From: Mesorhizobium sp. M9A.F.Ca.ET.002.03.1.2
GTDB taxonomy: Bacteria > Pseudomonadota > Alphaproteobacteria > Rhizobiales > Rhizobiaceae
Assembly (NCBI RefSeq): GCF_003952365.1
Contig: NZ_CP034443.1
Location: forward strand, 3,217,001-3,281,000
DNA length: 64,000 bases
Reading direction: 5' to 3'
The translations under genes were made by a program, and so were the position numbers. Shown here in pieces: positions 9,738 through 18,607 of this stretch (position 1 is the stretch's first letter; each line of letters opens with the position of its first letter). The notes below the pieces were generated by a model. That model saw only the letters and a program-made list of their open reading frames with translations. It was not told the DNA's origin and searched no databases.

Positions 9738-10042
9738 CCACCACCGTAAGAGGTATAATACGCGGGTGAGAGCGTAATAAATAAGTAAAGAGGAGGTACT
9801 CCTAAGCTTTATTCGGTGCTCAGCGCTACGCGCAGGCTTTGCTAGTATTCCGCTTTGGTTGTGGCATTTTTGCGCGACCAGGCGTGCGCTCGGGTTTCTT
9901 TATGAATCCGTTCGCGGCGAGGATCGCGTTGCCGGTGAGGTTCAGTCATGAATCATGTGCAGAGTGCCAAGCCGACATCCTGCGGCCCCGCGCCAAACTT
10001 TGCTAACCGACGGCATTTGTCTTCATTTCGTGGCCTGTGCGG
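9738..10042. other. Intergenic stretch, nothing firmly identified
   Basis: AT-richer spacer before the coiled-coil gene. It holds a further GGTATAAT at 9752-9759 and an isolated AGGAGGTACTCCT near 9791, neither followed by a convincing gene. No tRNA, repeat or IS end was recognised. Confidence 0.5.
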
Positions 10043-10058
10043 TAGGAGGTGCAGCGCC

Positions 10059-12404
10059 ATGCTATGCCTCATTTCGTTCTGCCTCATCCTGCTGCTGGAA
10101 TCTCCAGCAAACGCGCGCTCGAAGACTGTCGAAAAACTTGCCCCGCGAGACACGATCGAACTGCGCGTTTGGCGGTGGACTGCTCTGCGCGACGGCGTTT
10201 TGGAGGCGTTGCAGCTCAACAATACTTTCACCATCGACTCAAACGGCACGCTTGACCTTCCAATGATCGGGAACATTGTCGCGGCAGGTCTGCGCGAGAA
10301 GGAGCTGGCAGAGCTGATTTCCGATCGCTTGCAAGCCAGGAGCGGCCGTCAAGAACGGGCGGATACAACCGTCAAACGCATTCAAGATCCGTCCTCGGAC
10401 ATAACAGGTTCGGTGGAACACCCGGGCAAACAAAAAGCGCCCGAGGCGCCGGCGGACGCGGCCGATGGGAGCCCCTCGGCTGTGGCTTCGGAACGCACCG
10501 GTGTCGAGAAAGGCCAAGTCGAGGCGCAACCGAGCGTGCGCGGATCCGACATAACTTGGGAGCCTGCAGCGGAGCAACAGCAAGCTCTGGATGGGGAACG
10601 GTTGAAGATGAATGCGTTGCTGAACGAGCTGTCGGCCGCTCGTTTGGAAATTGCGGCAGCTCGCCGGGAAGCACTTGCGGCTCGCCAGACTGCTCGCAAC
10701 GGTACAGTCCGATACAATCAGAACCTTGCGACGGAGCGTCAACGGGCTGCCACCTTGATGCAGGAACTCGATGCGGTGCGGACCGACCGTGGCGCACTGG
10801 AACAGAAGCTCTTTGCGGTGCGGACCGACCGCGGCTTATTGGAACAGAAGCTCTTTGCGGCGCTCAGGGAAGTCGACGCGCTCAACAAGAGCGTGCAGCC
10901 GGCTCGCGGCGACCATGAGGCGGTTTTGCGCCGCGAATTGGCGGCGGCGCGAGCGGAACTGGACACGATGCAGCGCGGCGCGCGCGACGCCAGCGCGCAG
11001 GCACGTGCGGTAGCCGACACCATGGCTGGACAAGGACAAGCCCTGAAACAGCAGCGGCGAAGAGCCGAAGAGCTCGCGCTCGATCTGGAAGCGGCGCAAC
11101 GCGAAGCCGAAGGTTTAAAGGCCAAAGCCATTCTCGCGGATCGCGAGAAGGCCGCCATGCTTGAAGCGCGTCACTCTATGGAGGCCTCTCTGGCTGAGGC
11201 GCAGCGGGCGCTTGATGAGGAACGGCACAAGGCTGAGCGCTTCGAGCGCGAACTTACCGCGGCGCGCCAAACTATCGACGCTCTTAAGACACGCGCAAAT
11301 CTGGCTGCGGTCGCGCAGACCAACGCCATCAAGGACCGACAGGTGGCCGAGGCGGCTTTAAAGCGAGTTGGCGATGCCCTCGAACTGGAGCGCCAACGGG
11401 CAGACAGTGTTCGCCGAGAACGCGACGCGGCAAAGGCGGATCGCGAGAAGGCCGTCATCCTCGAAGCGCGGCACTCTATGGGGGCCTCTCTGGCTGAGGC
11501 GCAGCGAGCGCTTGATGAGGAACGGCACATGGCTGAGCGCTTCGAGCGCGAACTTACCGCGGCGCGCCAAACTATCGACGCTCTTAAGACACGCGCAAAT
11601 CTGGCTGCGGTCGCGCAGACCAACGCCATCAAGGACCGACAGGTGGCCGAGGCGGCTTTAAAGCGAGTTGGCGATGCCCTCGAACTAGAGCGCCAACGGG
11701 CAGACAGTGTTCGCCGAGAACGCGACGCGGCAAAGGCGAATCGCGAGAAGGCCGCCATCCTCGAAGCGCGGCACTCTATGGGGGCCTCTCTGGCTGAGGC
11801 GCAGCGAGCGCTTGATGAGGAGCGGCACAAGGCCGAGCGCTTCGAGCGCGAACTTACCGCGGCGCGCCAAACTATCGACGCTCTTAAGACACGCGCAAAT
11901 CTGACTGCGGTCGCGCAGACCAACGCCATCAAGGACCGACAGGTGGCCGAGGCGGCTTTAAAGCGAGCTGGCGATGAACTCGAACGAGAACGCGAACGGG
12001 CAGATTCAGCTGCACGTGATCTCGCCAGTGCTCGCCGAGAACGCGACGCGGCAAAGCAGGAAGCGAGCCGCGTCTCGACAGAGCTGAGCGCGGCGTTGGA
12101 GCAAGAGCGCAACAAGGCCATCGGTCTGGCCCGCGACCTCAGCGCCGCGCGCAAGGCAATCGACATCGTCAAGGCCAAGGGCGAGCGTCGCACCGAGCGT
12201 ATGAAGCGCGCTCCGAAAGCACGTGCCACAGCAGTTCCACGTGCAGATGTGTCTGCGCGCTTGGGGGCACAACCAGCCCGTCAACCCTTGCGGGAAAACC
12301 ACAAAGTGAAGGTCAAAAGGCCATCGCGATCTGTTCTAGTGGCGACCATCGCGCTTCCCGACGCATTGCTCCCGACGCGACCGCCGAAGCTCGGCTCTCG
12401 CTAG
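10059..12404 (+). CDS. Secreted Poly_export-domain protein with long repetitive coiled coil
   Basis: A protein of 781 residues with three parts. First is a signal peptide (MLCLISFCLILLLES, cut near ANARS). Second is a short Wza/BexD-like polysaccharide export domain at about residues 27-95 (LAPRDTIELRVW, FTIDSNGTLDLPMIGNI, AAGLREKELAELI). Third, about residues 165-745 are almost pure Ala/Glu/Arg coiled coil, including three near-identical 100-residue repeats. The start is the ATG at 10059 because TAGGAGGT sits eight bases before it and the signal peptide follows at once; the frame stays open upstream to 9948 with no such support. The usual SLBB domain of exporters is absent. It may form a periplasmic or envelope-anchored rod linked to polysaccharide export; the function is unknown. 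Confidence 0.75.
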   Translation: MLCLISFCLILLLESPANARSKTVEKLAPRDTIELRVWRWTALRDGVLEALQLNNTFTIDSNGTLDLPMIGNIVAAGLREKELAELISDRLQARSGRQERADTTVKRIQDPSSDITGSVEHPGKQKAPEAPADAADGSPSAVASERTGVEKGQVEAQPSVRGSDITWEPAAEQQQALDGERLKMNALLNELSAARLEIAAARREALAARQTARNGTVRYNQNLATERQRAATLMQELDAVRTDRGALEQKLFAVRTDRGLLEQKLFAALREVDALNKSVQPARGDHEAVLRRELAAARAELDTMQRGARDASAQARAVADTMAGQGQALKQQRRRAEELALDLEAAQREAEGLKAKAILADREKAAMLEARHSMEASLAEAQRALDEERHKAERFERELTAARQTIDALKTRANLAAVAQTNAIKDRQVAEAALKRVGDALELERQRADSVRRERDAAKADREKAVILEARHSMGASLAEAQRALDEERHMAERFERELTAARQTIDALKTRANLAAVAQTNAIKDRQVAEAALKRVGDALELERQRADSVRRERDAAKANREKAAILEARHSMGASLAEAQRALDEERHKAERFERELTAARQTIDALKTRANLTAVAQTNAIKDRQVAEAALKRAGDELERERERADSAARDLASARRERDAAKQEASRVSTELSAALEQERNKAIGLARDLSAARKAIDIVKAKGERRTERMKRAPKARATAVPRADVSARLGAQPARQPLRENHKVKVKRPSRSVLVATIALPDALLPTRPPKLGSR
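10773..10856 (+). repeat. Two tandem 42-bp units in the coiled-coil gene
   Basis: Two adjacent copies of a 42-base unit beginning GCGGTGCGGACCGACC and ending GAACAGAAGCTCTTT, differing at a few positions. Each encodes 14 residues (AVRTDRG.LEQKLF), two coiled-coil heptads. Confidence 0.9.
11137..12056 (+). repeat. Three tandem 300-bp coding repeats
   Basis: Copies begin at about 11137, 11437 and 11737 with a period of exactly 300 bases, seen for instance as CTCTATGG in GCG(T/G)CACTCTATGG at 11173, 11473 and 11773. Identity between copies is very high (only scattered substitutions), and the third copy ends with a short insertion near 12001-12027. The period is a multiple of three, so copy-number change keeps the frame. 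The near-identity suggests recent duplication or gene conversion. Confidence 0.93.
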
Positions 12405-12467
12405 CGAGGGCTGACCGCGGAGGGCATTTCCATGGGCCGAAATACATGCCGCAGGAGGAGTATGGTA

Positions 12468-13235
12468 ATGAATAAATACGTCGCAGCCGCATTGACAATC
12501 GCGATCGCTATTGGTCCTGCTTCGGCTCTTGAAGCGGGGCTTGGCGGTAAAGTTGGCGGTATCGGGGTCAGTGCTGGTGTGAGCGTCGGCTCGAAAGGCG
12601 CCTCTGTGACGGGTGGTGCGAGCGTCGACGGAGTAGGAGGAGCAAGCCTTGGCGGATCGGTCAGCGCGGGCGGCGGATCACTCGGCGCCGGACTTGGCGT
12701 TAGCGGCGACCTCGGCGGCGCAAGCGGGGGCCTGTCTACAAGTGTCGGTGTGGGCGACCATTCGTCCGGATTGGGCACCGCTCCAGGAGGTACGCCAGGC
12801 GGCCCGACCGTGGGCTCTGGGCAAGTCGCGAGCGGCACTGCCGGCATCACGCCAGCCATGGCTAAGGCCAAGGCCGCGAGACTATCCGCCGTCCTGCCAC
12901 GCGCGCTCAGGCCTTCGAAAACTGGTCGCGTCGAGTTGGCGCCGATCACCAAAGGCTATCCGTTGGGATTTCTGGCGCCACTGAAAGCGAAACCCGGCAC
13001 CCCACCCGTTGTGGTTCGCACCTGCCGCACGGCGATCGCGTCGGCTGCGACGCTCCTTGGTGCCGTACGTGTTCACGCGGTAAGCGCAGGTCCGTTACGC
13101 CAGCAACGTCGGGGCGCACTCATGGCGCGGATCGAGGTGCGCATACACTACGCAAGACAAGGCGGCATCGAGGTTCGGCAGGCGCGAGTCGATTGTCGCC
13201 TCGATGCGGCGGGCAGGGTCACCGCAGTGACATAG
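12468..13235 (+). CDS. Secreted glycine-rich protein, unrecognised
   Basis: A protein of 255 residues with a signal peptide (MNKYVAAALTIAIAIG, cut near ASALEAG). It is followed by about 110 residues of Gly/Ser/Val repeats (GGASVDGVGGASLGGSVSAG style). A more ordinary C-terminal domain at about 150-255 has two cysteines (RTCRTA and VDCRLD) and ends in VTAVT. The start ATG at 12468 is chosen for its nine-base spacing from AGGAGG at 12453; ATGs at 12432 and 12462 are alternatives. It follows the coiled-coil gene by about 60 bases on the same strand and may be cotranscribed. The composition suggests a cell-surface or matrix protein. I cannot name a family. Confidence 0.7.
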   Translation: MNKYVAAALTIAIAIGPASALEAGLGGKVGGIGVSAGVSVGSKGASVTGGASVDGVGGASLGGSVSAGGGSLGAGLGVSGDLGGASGGLSTSVGVGDHSSGLGTAPGGTPGGPTVGSGQVASGTAGITPAMAKAKAARLSAVLPRALRPSKTGRVELAPITKGYPLGFLAPLKAKPGTPPVVVRTCRTAIASAATLLGAVRVHAVSAGPLRQQRRGALMARIEVRIHYARQGGIEVRQARVDCRLDAAGRVTAVT

Positions 13236-13351
13236 GACGCGCCTGTCACGCAAAGGGTAGCGCGAGAATACAGTCAGGATGGGCCATCGTTGCATGAGAT
13301 TGCCCCCCTCGATGCCGGGCCACAACCGCATTGTTGAGGGTGCAAATCAAT

Positions 13352-13380
13352 CAAATAGAAAGCCGCCCGGGGCGGGCGGC
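13352..13380 (-). terminator. Rho-independent terminator of apnO
   Basis: GCCGCCC-ggggc-GGGCGGC hairpin at 13362-13380. On the minus strand it is followed by TTTCTATTT, 36 bases past the apnO stop. Confidence 0.75.
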
Positions 13381-13415
13381 TCAAAATGCTTCCATGATTT
13401 TCCGTTACTCCCGCC

Positions 13416-14243
13416 TCAGGTAATGCGCTGGATGCTGGCAGCGATCTCCTCAGGCTCGAAGACCCGCTTCCAGTCGTCGCGCATCAGCACCGGCTTGCCG
13501 AACTCGATGGCCTTGTTGCAGGCGTCGGAGAACACACCCTTGGTTTCACCGAAGATGACGGCGCCGAGCACGTTCATGTGGCCAAGCAGGAAATCGAGAG
13601 CGGCCTGCTGATCAACCCCGCGCGCGACGACTTCGTCGACCGCTTCCTTCATGACGACGAGCAGCGAGGCGCAGACAGTCTCCGAAAGGCCGGGCTCGAG
13701 CAGCGCCATCTGCTCGACCGTGACGCGATGCGACCGCATGACCGGAGCCCAGATGATCTTGGCGATCGCTTCGCCCTTGGCGAAATCTTCCTCCGGCCCT
13801 TGCATCAGCGCGCTGACCATATGCTGCTTGGCCTTGACGCCGCCGAAATAGTCCTTTTTGGCCGCTATGTCGGTCTCGTCGTTGAAGATCGGCGGATGGC
13901 AGGGATGGGTGACGAAATAGGTCAGGTCCGGCCGCTTCGGCAAATGGCCGGCGAAAGGCGCTGCGGCATCGAGCACGACCACCATGGTGCCGGAAGCAAG
14001 CTTGCCCTCGATGCTGGCCGCCACCTTGCCGATATGCGTGTCGGGAACCGCCAGGATCACCACTTCGGCGCCATCCAGGGCTTGATCGGCGCTGACCGCG
14101 TCGATGCCCAGCCCCGTCTTCAGCCGCTCGCGGCCGGCGTCGCTGACCTCGACATGGCGTATCGCGTAGGGGGAGCCGCGAAAATTGGTCGACAGCCGGT
14201 AACCCATTTTCCCGCCGGCACCAAACAGCGCAATCGTTGTCAT
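13416..14243 (-). CDS. apnO: D-apionate oxidoisomerase
   Basis: NAD(P)-binding enzyme of 275 residues. An N-terminal Rossmann motif GAGGKMGYRL at residues 8-17 and AVPDTHIGKVA around 66-76 resemble 6-phosphogluconate dehydrogenases. The C-terminal part (HPCHPPIFND, VTVEQMALLEPGLSETVCASLL) matches the dehydrogenase-like family that includes ApnO, which converts apionate to 3-oxo-isoapionate. This step links ApnL to the kinase and RuBisCO-like decarboxylase of the pathway. The gene is monocistronic here, about 4 kb from the main operon, but carries the same GGTATAAT operator upstream and its own terminator downstream. Confidence 0.82.
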   Translation of the reverse strand: MTTIALFGAGGKMGYRLSTNFRGSPYAIRHVEVSDAGRERLKTGLGIDAVSADQALDGAEVVILAVPDTHIGKVAASIEGKLASGTMVVVLDAAAPFAGHLPKRPDLTYFVTHPCHPPIFNDETDIAAKKDYFGGVKAKQHMVSALMQGPEEDFAKGEAIAKIIWAPVMRSHRVTVEQMALLEPGLSETVCASLLVVMKEAVDEVVARGVDQQAALDFLLGHMNVLGAVIFGETKGVFSDACNKAIEFGKPVLMRDDWKRVFEPEEIAASIQRIT

Positions 14244-14295
14244 CTCGTCGTCACTCCTTCTCGAACGATGGCCCTGCCGATCGTCACCTTAGTAA

Positions 14296-14315
14296 CTGGT
14301 ATAATCACACTACCA
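14296..14315. promoter_or_regulatory. NanR-type GGTATA operator of apnO
   Basis: CTGGTATAATCACACTACCA, 53 bases upstream of the apnO start. It shares CTGGTATAAT with the sites at 1148 and 9367, and here the TGGTA...TACCA ends form an inverted repeat. It ties the detached apnO to the apiose regulon. Confidence 0.6.
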
Positions 14316-14544
14316 TGGCTTGGCAATCCGAATTGGATGACCAGTTCAAGAAGGCCAATCCATTGGCGCAGTCTCGCACGGCTGGCTGCACCGGCTGGTA
14401 GCGGCCTTGTCAGATCATAAGGATGGATCCACGTCAGAATGCCCGAGTCCTGCAGACGCAGCTCTTCCGTATCGCCCGCGAGGGCGGGCCTTTCCGGGAA
14501 CCGGTCCGCTGCCAACCGCTTCAGCAGTATCCGTGGAAGCCGGG

Positions 14545-15639
14545 TCAGCCGCGTCCGGGAAACATCGCCTTCAGGCTGTCGCGCGACGCCTTGGCGACGC
14601 CGCGTTCGGTGATCAATCCGGTGACCAGCCGCGCCGGCGTCACGTCGAAGGCTGGGTTTGCGGCGGGCGTCGTCTCCGGCGAGATGCGGACCTGCGCGAT
14701 CTCGCCATTCGCACTCTTGCCCCAGACCAGCGAGACCTCGTCGCTGGAGCGCTGTTCGATCGGGATTTCTGCCAGACCGTCACCCACCGTCCAGTCGATG
14801 GTCGGCGAGGGCAGCGCGACATAGAACGGCACGTCATTGTCGGCCGCGGCCAGCGCCTTCAGATAGGTGCCGATCTTGTTGCAGACATCGCCGTCGGCGG
14901 TAGTACGGTCGGTGCCGACGATGACCATGTCGATCTGGCCGCGCTGCATCAGATGGCCGCCGGCATTGTCGACGATCAGCGTATGCGGCACGCCGTGGCC
15001 GGCCATCTCCCATGCGGTCAACTGGGCGCCCTGGTTGCGCGGGCGGGTTTCGTCGACATAGACGTGGACGGGAATGCCCGCTTCGGCAGCCAGGTAGATC
15101 GGCGCGGTGGCGGTGCCGTAGTCGACGGTGGCCAGCCAGCCGGCATTGCAGTGGGTGAGGATGTTGACCGGCTCGCCCGGCTGCTTGCGGGCCGCGATCT
15201 CCTTGATGATTTCAAGCCCGTTGACGCCGATGGCGCGGTTGAGGCCGACATCCTCGTCGGCGATTTCGCCGGCGCGCCGATAGGCGGCGTCAGTGCGTTG
15301 CCCCAGCGGAAGCGGCCGCAAGACGTTTCGCATTTCATCGAGCGCCCAGCGCAGATTGATCGCGGTCGGGCGCGTTTCGTGCAAGACCTCCCAGACGCCG
15401 TCGAGTGCCGCATCCGACGGGTCGTCTGCCATCTGCATGGCGACGCCATAGGCGGCGGTGACGCCGATCAGCGGCGCGCCGCGCACCCACATGTCGCGGA
15501 TCGCCGTCGCGATGCCGGCAACGGTGCCGACCTTTTCCACGCGGAAATCATGCGGCAGCCAGCGCTGGTCGATGATCTCCACCGAACGCCCGTCGTCGCT
15601 CAGCCAGATGGTGCGATAGTGGCGGTCGCCGACGTTCAA
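14545..15639 (-). CDS. mtnA: 5-methylthioribose-1-phosphate isomerase
   Basis: Aldose-ketose isomerase of 364 residues in the eIF2B-like family. Signatures include [18 protein letters not shown] (about 48-65), [19 protein letters not shown] with the catalytic cysteine (about 159), [17 protein letters not shown], and [23 protein letters not shown] with the catalytic aspartate. It converts 5-methylthioribose 1-phosphate (or 5-deoxyribose 1-phosphate) to the ribulose form. The start overlaps the mtnK stop as ATGA. No MtnB, MtnC or MtnD gene of the methionine salvage branch is nearby, which favours an aldolase branch. Confidence 0.93.
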   Translation of the reverse strand: MNVGDRHYRTIWLSDDGRSVEIIDQRWLPHDFRVEKVGTVAGIATAIRDMWVRGAPLIGVTAAYGVAMQMADDPSDAALDGVWEVLHETRPTAINLRWALDEMRNVLRPLPLGQRTDAAYRRAGEIADEDVGLNRAIGVNGLEIIKEIAARKQPGEPVNILTHCNAGWLATVDYGTATAPIYLAAEAGIPVHVYVDETRPRNQGAQLTAWEMAGHGVPHTLIVDNAGGHLMQRGQIDMVIVGTDRTTADGDVCNKIGTYLKALAAADNDVPFYVALPSPTIDWTVGDGLAEIPIEQRSSDEVSLVWGKSANGEIAQVRISPETTPAANPAFDVTPARLVTGLITERGVAKASRDSLKAMFPGRG

Positions 15640-16907
15640 ATGCTGCTCTCCCGTTCGATCAGCGCGGCCAGCGTGTTGACCTCGTCGATGCTGTGAATCT
15701 GGCGCCGGTTGACGGCGATGTGACGGCCGAATTTCAGCGCCTTGGCTTCACATGTGGCGCGCAGATCCTCGTCGGCAATGGTCTCGAAATCGGCGTTGTG
15801 CGCGAGGCCCAGAATGCGCCGGTGCACCTCGACGCCGGCAAAGCCCAGCATGTCGGTCCAGACCTGATGCAGCATGTGGTCGAGCGCCTGTTCGGCGCCA
15901 AGCCTGTCGCCCTGATCCTCGAACAGGCTCTTCTGGTAGAGAATGCCGGTGCGCTCGGTTCGCCACAGATGCGAGAACTCGGTGCGGAACACCGACCATG
16001 TCTCGACCGTGACGTCGAGCAGATAGGCGCGCATGGCGTCGCGCTTTCCGTTCTGCTCATGTCCGCGCTGCGAGAAGAAGGCCATCCAGAAATTGGCGAG
16101 CAGCATGCCGACGTCAAAGGCGATCGGGCCGTAGAAAGCGAATTCGGGATCGATCATCCGCGTTTCGTCGTCGGTGACCATGATCGAGCCGGAATGCAGG
16201 TCGCCATGCAGCAGCGTCTCCGCATTGGCCGCGAAGATGTGCTTCAGCCGCTGCGCCTCGACCTTGAGGTCACGGTCGGCGCGCAACTCCGCGACGTAGC
16301 GATCGAGCTGCGGGCTCGTATGCCGGTTCATCTTGGCATCGAAATACGGATCCGAGAAAACCAGGTTCTCGGTGATGTTGCAAAGCTCGACATTGTCGGC
16401 GAACAGCGCCAGATCGGCCTTGCGGTCCTTGGTCGCCATATGCAGATCGGAGCCGCGGAACAGGGTGCGAGCCATGAACAGGCCGATGTCCTTGGCGATG
16501 TTGGGTAGCTGGCGGCCTTCGATCAGCGCGCGCCGCAGGATGATATGCGGCGACAGGTACTCCATGATGATCAGCGCCTGGCCTTCGTCGAAGTGATAGA
16601 TATCAGGCACCGAACCGGGCGCTCGTGCCTCCTGCCGTGTCAGCGCGTGATACTCGAAGAAGGAGCGCTTCAGCGGCAGCGGCCAGCTGTCGCCGACCAG
16701 GCGGACATAGGGCAGGGCCTGCTTGACGATGGCAGCACCCGTTGCGCCCTCGACGATGAAGACCAGGTTCAGATTGCCGTCGCCGACCTCGCGGACCTTC
16801 CAGCAGCTTGTGTCCTTGCCTATGCGCGAACACAGCGGCTCGTTGGCGCCGAGACGTGCCGACAAGGTCTCGACCGACAGCGCTTCGAACGGCAATTTCC
16901 CAGTCAT
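15636..16907 (-). CDS. mtnK: 5-methylthioribose kinase
   Basis: Kinase of 423 residues with an aminoglycoside-kinase/protein-kinase-like fold. It has the nucleotide-binding strand [23 protein letters not shown] containing the catalytic aspartate (about residue 233), and [16 protein letters not shown] with the metal-binding acidic residue. It phosphorylates 5-methylthioribose, and in some bacteria 5-deoxyribose, at C1. The start is the ATG at 16907, about five bases after GGGAGG; the GTG six bases earlier sits on the ribosome site. It heads the mtnKA operon, divergent from the importer across a perfect palindrome. Confidence 0.93.
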   Translation of the reverse strand: MTGKLPFEALSVETLSARLGANEPLCSRIGKDTSCWKVREVGDGNLNLVFIVEGATGAAIVKQALPYVRLVGDSWPLPLKRSFFEYHALTRQEARAPGSVPDIYHFDEGQALIIMEYLSPHIILRRALIEGRQLPNIAKDIGLFMARTLFRGSDLHMATKDRKADLALFADNVELCNITENLVFSDPYFDAKMNRHTSPQLDRYVAELRADRDLKVEAQRLKHIFAANAETLLHGDLHSGSIMVTDDETRMIDPEFAFYGPIAFDVGMLLANFWMAFFSQRGHEQNGKRDAMRAYLLDVTVETWSVFRTEFSHLWRTERTGILYQKSLFEDQGDRLGAEQALDHMLHQVWTDMLGFAGVEVHRRILGLAHNADFETIADEDLRATCEAKALKFGRHIAVNRRQIHSIDEVNTLAALIERESSI

Positions 16908-16981
16908 CCTCACCCTCCCGTCTTATACGCTGCCAATCATAATGGAGCCGTGGCGGTTGGGCCAAGCTAGGAAGCCCTCTG

Positions 16982-17008
16982 GCAATTGTCAATCGTATTG
17001 ACAATTGC
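16982..17008. promoter_or_regulatory. Perfect 27-bp palindrome, candidate operator of the mtnKA/importer divergence
   Basis: Arms GCAATTGTCAAT and ATTGACAATTGC are exact reverse complements around a 3-base centre. It lies 38 bases before the importer ATPase start and about 75 before mtnK. No regulator gene adjoins it; the SorC-type protein at 22952-23917 is the nearest candidate. Confidence 0.75.
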
Positions 17009-17045
17009 TGACGTAGCTCATAGCGTCACGGTCAGGGAGGAACGA

Positions 17046-18572
17046 ATGGGCAATGATGCCGTGTTCCGCGTGGACGGCCTGAGGAAATCCTTCGGCCCTA
17101 TCGAGGTGCTGGGCGGCGTCTCGCTCGATTTGCATGCCGGCGAAGTGACCGTGCTGATGGGCGCCAACGGCGCCGGAAAATCCACCCTCGTCAAGATCAT
17201 CAGCGGCGTCTACGAGCGCGGTGGCGGCACGATGCAGCTTGCCGGCCAAGACTTCGCACCCCAGGACTTCGCGCCAAACACGCCGGCGGAGGCGATCCGC
17301 GCCGGTGTCGTCACCGTCCATCAGAACATCAATGACGGTGTCGTCGCCGATCTCGACGTCGCCACCAATCTGACGCTCGACAGGCTGAGCGGCAGCGGCG
17401 CGCCGACGCTGTTCAATCCAGGCCGGGTGCGCCGCGAGGCGAAGGCGGTTGCCGATCGCATGGGGCTGGTCATCGACCTGAAAGCTAGAATCAGCGATCT
17501 CTCGTTGGCCGACCGCCAGATGGTGGCGATAGCCCGCGCCATGGCGCGCCAGCCGAAAGTGCTGATCCTCGACGAGCCGACCTCCTCTTTGTCCAGCGCC
17601 GAGGCCGACCGGCTTTTCGCGCTGCTCGACAGGCTTCGCGAGCAGGGCGTCGCAATTCTCTACATCTCGCATCGCATGTCGGATATCAGGCGGCTTGCCG
17701 ACCGTATCGTCTCGATGCGCGACGGTGTCATCTCAGGCGCTTTCGACCGCAAGCCGCTCGACTATGAGGGCGCGGTCAACGCCATGCTCGGCCGCAAGAT
17801 CCACCTCGACCGGATCGTCGCGAGGAATTCGGCCAAGCCTGTCATGACAATCAACGGGCTGCGCATCGCACAAGGCGCCCGGCCGATCTCGATGACGCTC
17901 GGCGATGGCGAGGTCGTTGCCATCACCGGCCTCGTCGGCGTCGGCAAGACCGCGCTCGCCGAGACGCTGTTTGGCGTGCGCAAGCCGCTGTCCGGGACCA
18001 TGGTGCTGAACGGAAAACCCTATGCACCGGAATCAACAGGCGAGGCGATCGCCGCCGGCGTGTTTCTCGTCGCCAAGGATCGGGCTGATAGCGGGATCGT
18101 CGGCGACTTCAACATCCAGGAAAACATCAGCCTGCCGTTCCACAAGCGGATGTCGCGTCTCGGTATTCTCAAGCGCCGCATCGAGCGCGCCACCGCCCGC
18201 CGGCAAATCCAGGAGTTGGGCATCATATGCCGCTCGGAGAAGGACGAAATGTCGGCCCTTTCCGGCGGCAATCAGCAGAAGGTGATGGTTGCCCGCTGGA
18301 TGTCGCAGGCGGCGAAACTGTTCATTCTGGACGAGCCTTTTCAGGGTGTCGACATTTCCGCCAGGCGCGATATCGCAGCCAAGCTGCGGGCGAGCGCGAA
18401 CGGCCGTGCGACGCTGCTGTTCGTCACCGAACTGGACGAAGCGGTGGAGACCGCCGACCGCATCCTGGTCATGTCGGAGCAGACAATCGTCGGTGAACAT
18501 CGCAACGCCGACATCGATCTCGAGCGCCTGCTGGCCGAAGTGGCGGGCGGGCCGCTGCACAGCGCGGCGTGA
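17046..18572 (+). CDS. ABC importer ATPase, tandem RbsA type (mtn locus)
   Basis: Double-domain ATPase of 508 residues. Domain one has GANGAGKST (about 38-46), signature LSLADRQMVAIARAM and LILDEPTSSL. Domain two has GLVGVGKTAL, LSGGNQQKVMVARWM and FILDEPFQGVDISAR. The start at 17046 follows GGGAGG; an upstream in-frame start at 16986 would run through the palindrome. It is the first gene of a three-gene importer operon (ATPase, permease, binding protein) divergent from mtnKA. That context suggests import of the MtnK substrate, methylthioribose or deoxyribose, but sequence alone does not fix the ligand. Confidence 0.9.
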   Translation: MGNDAVFRVDGLRKSFGPIEVLGGVSLDLHAGEVTVLMGANGAGKSTLVKIISGVYERGGGTMQLAGQDFAPQDFAPNTPAEAIRAGVVTVHQNINDGVVADLDVATNLTLDRLSGSGAPTLFNPGRVRREAKAVADRMGLVIDLKARISDLSLADRQMVAIARAMARQPKVLILDEPTSSLSSAEADRLFALLDRLREQGVAILYISHRMSDIRRLADRIVSMRDGVISGAFDRKPLDYEGAVNAMLGRKIHLDRIVARNSAKPVMTINGLRIAQGARPISMTLGDGEVVAITGLVGVGKTALAETLFGVRKPLSGTMVLNGKPYAPESTGEAIAAGVFLVAKDRADSGIVGDFNIQENISLPFHKRMSRLGILKRRIERATARRQIQELGIICRSEKDEMSALSGGNQQKVMVARWMSQAAKLFILDEPFQGVDISARRDIAAKLRASANGRATLLFVTELDEAVETADRILVMSEQTIVGEHRNADIDLERLLAEVAGGPLHSAA

Positions 18573-18607
18573 GGGCGGGCAATAATGGGACGTGGAATGG
18601 AGAGGGC

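Noticed and set aside
9752..9759. Fourth apiose operator
   Set aside because: GGTATAAT lacks the preceding CT and the following GAGT, and no apiose gene lies downstream. A chance match of this octamer in 64 kb is not unlikely.
11137..12056. CRISPR-like or non-coding tandem array
   Set aside because: The 300-bp units are adjacent without spacers, keep the reading frame and encode coiled-coil residues.
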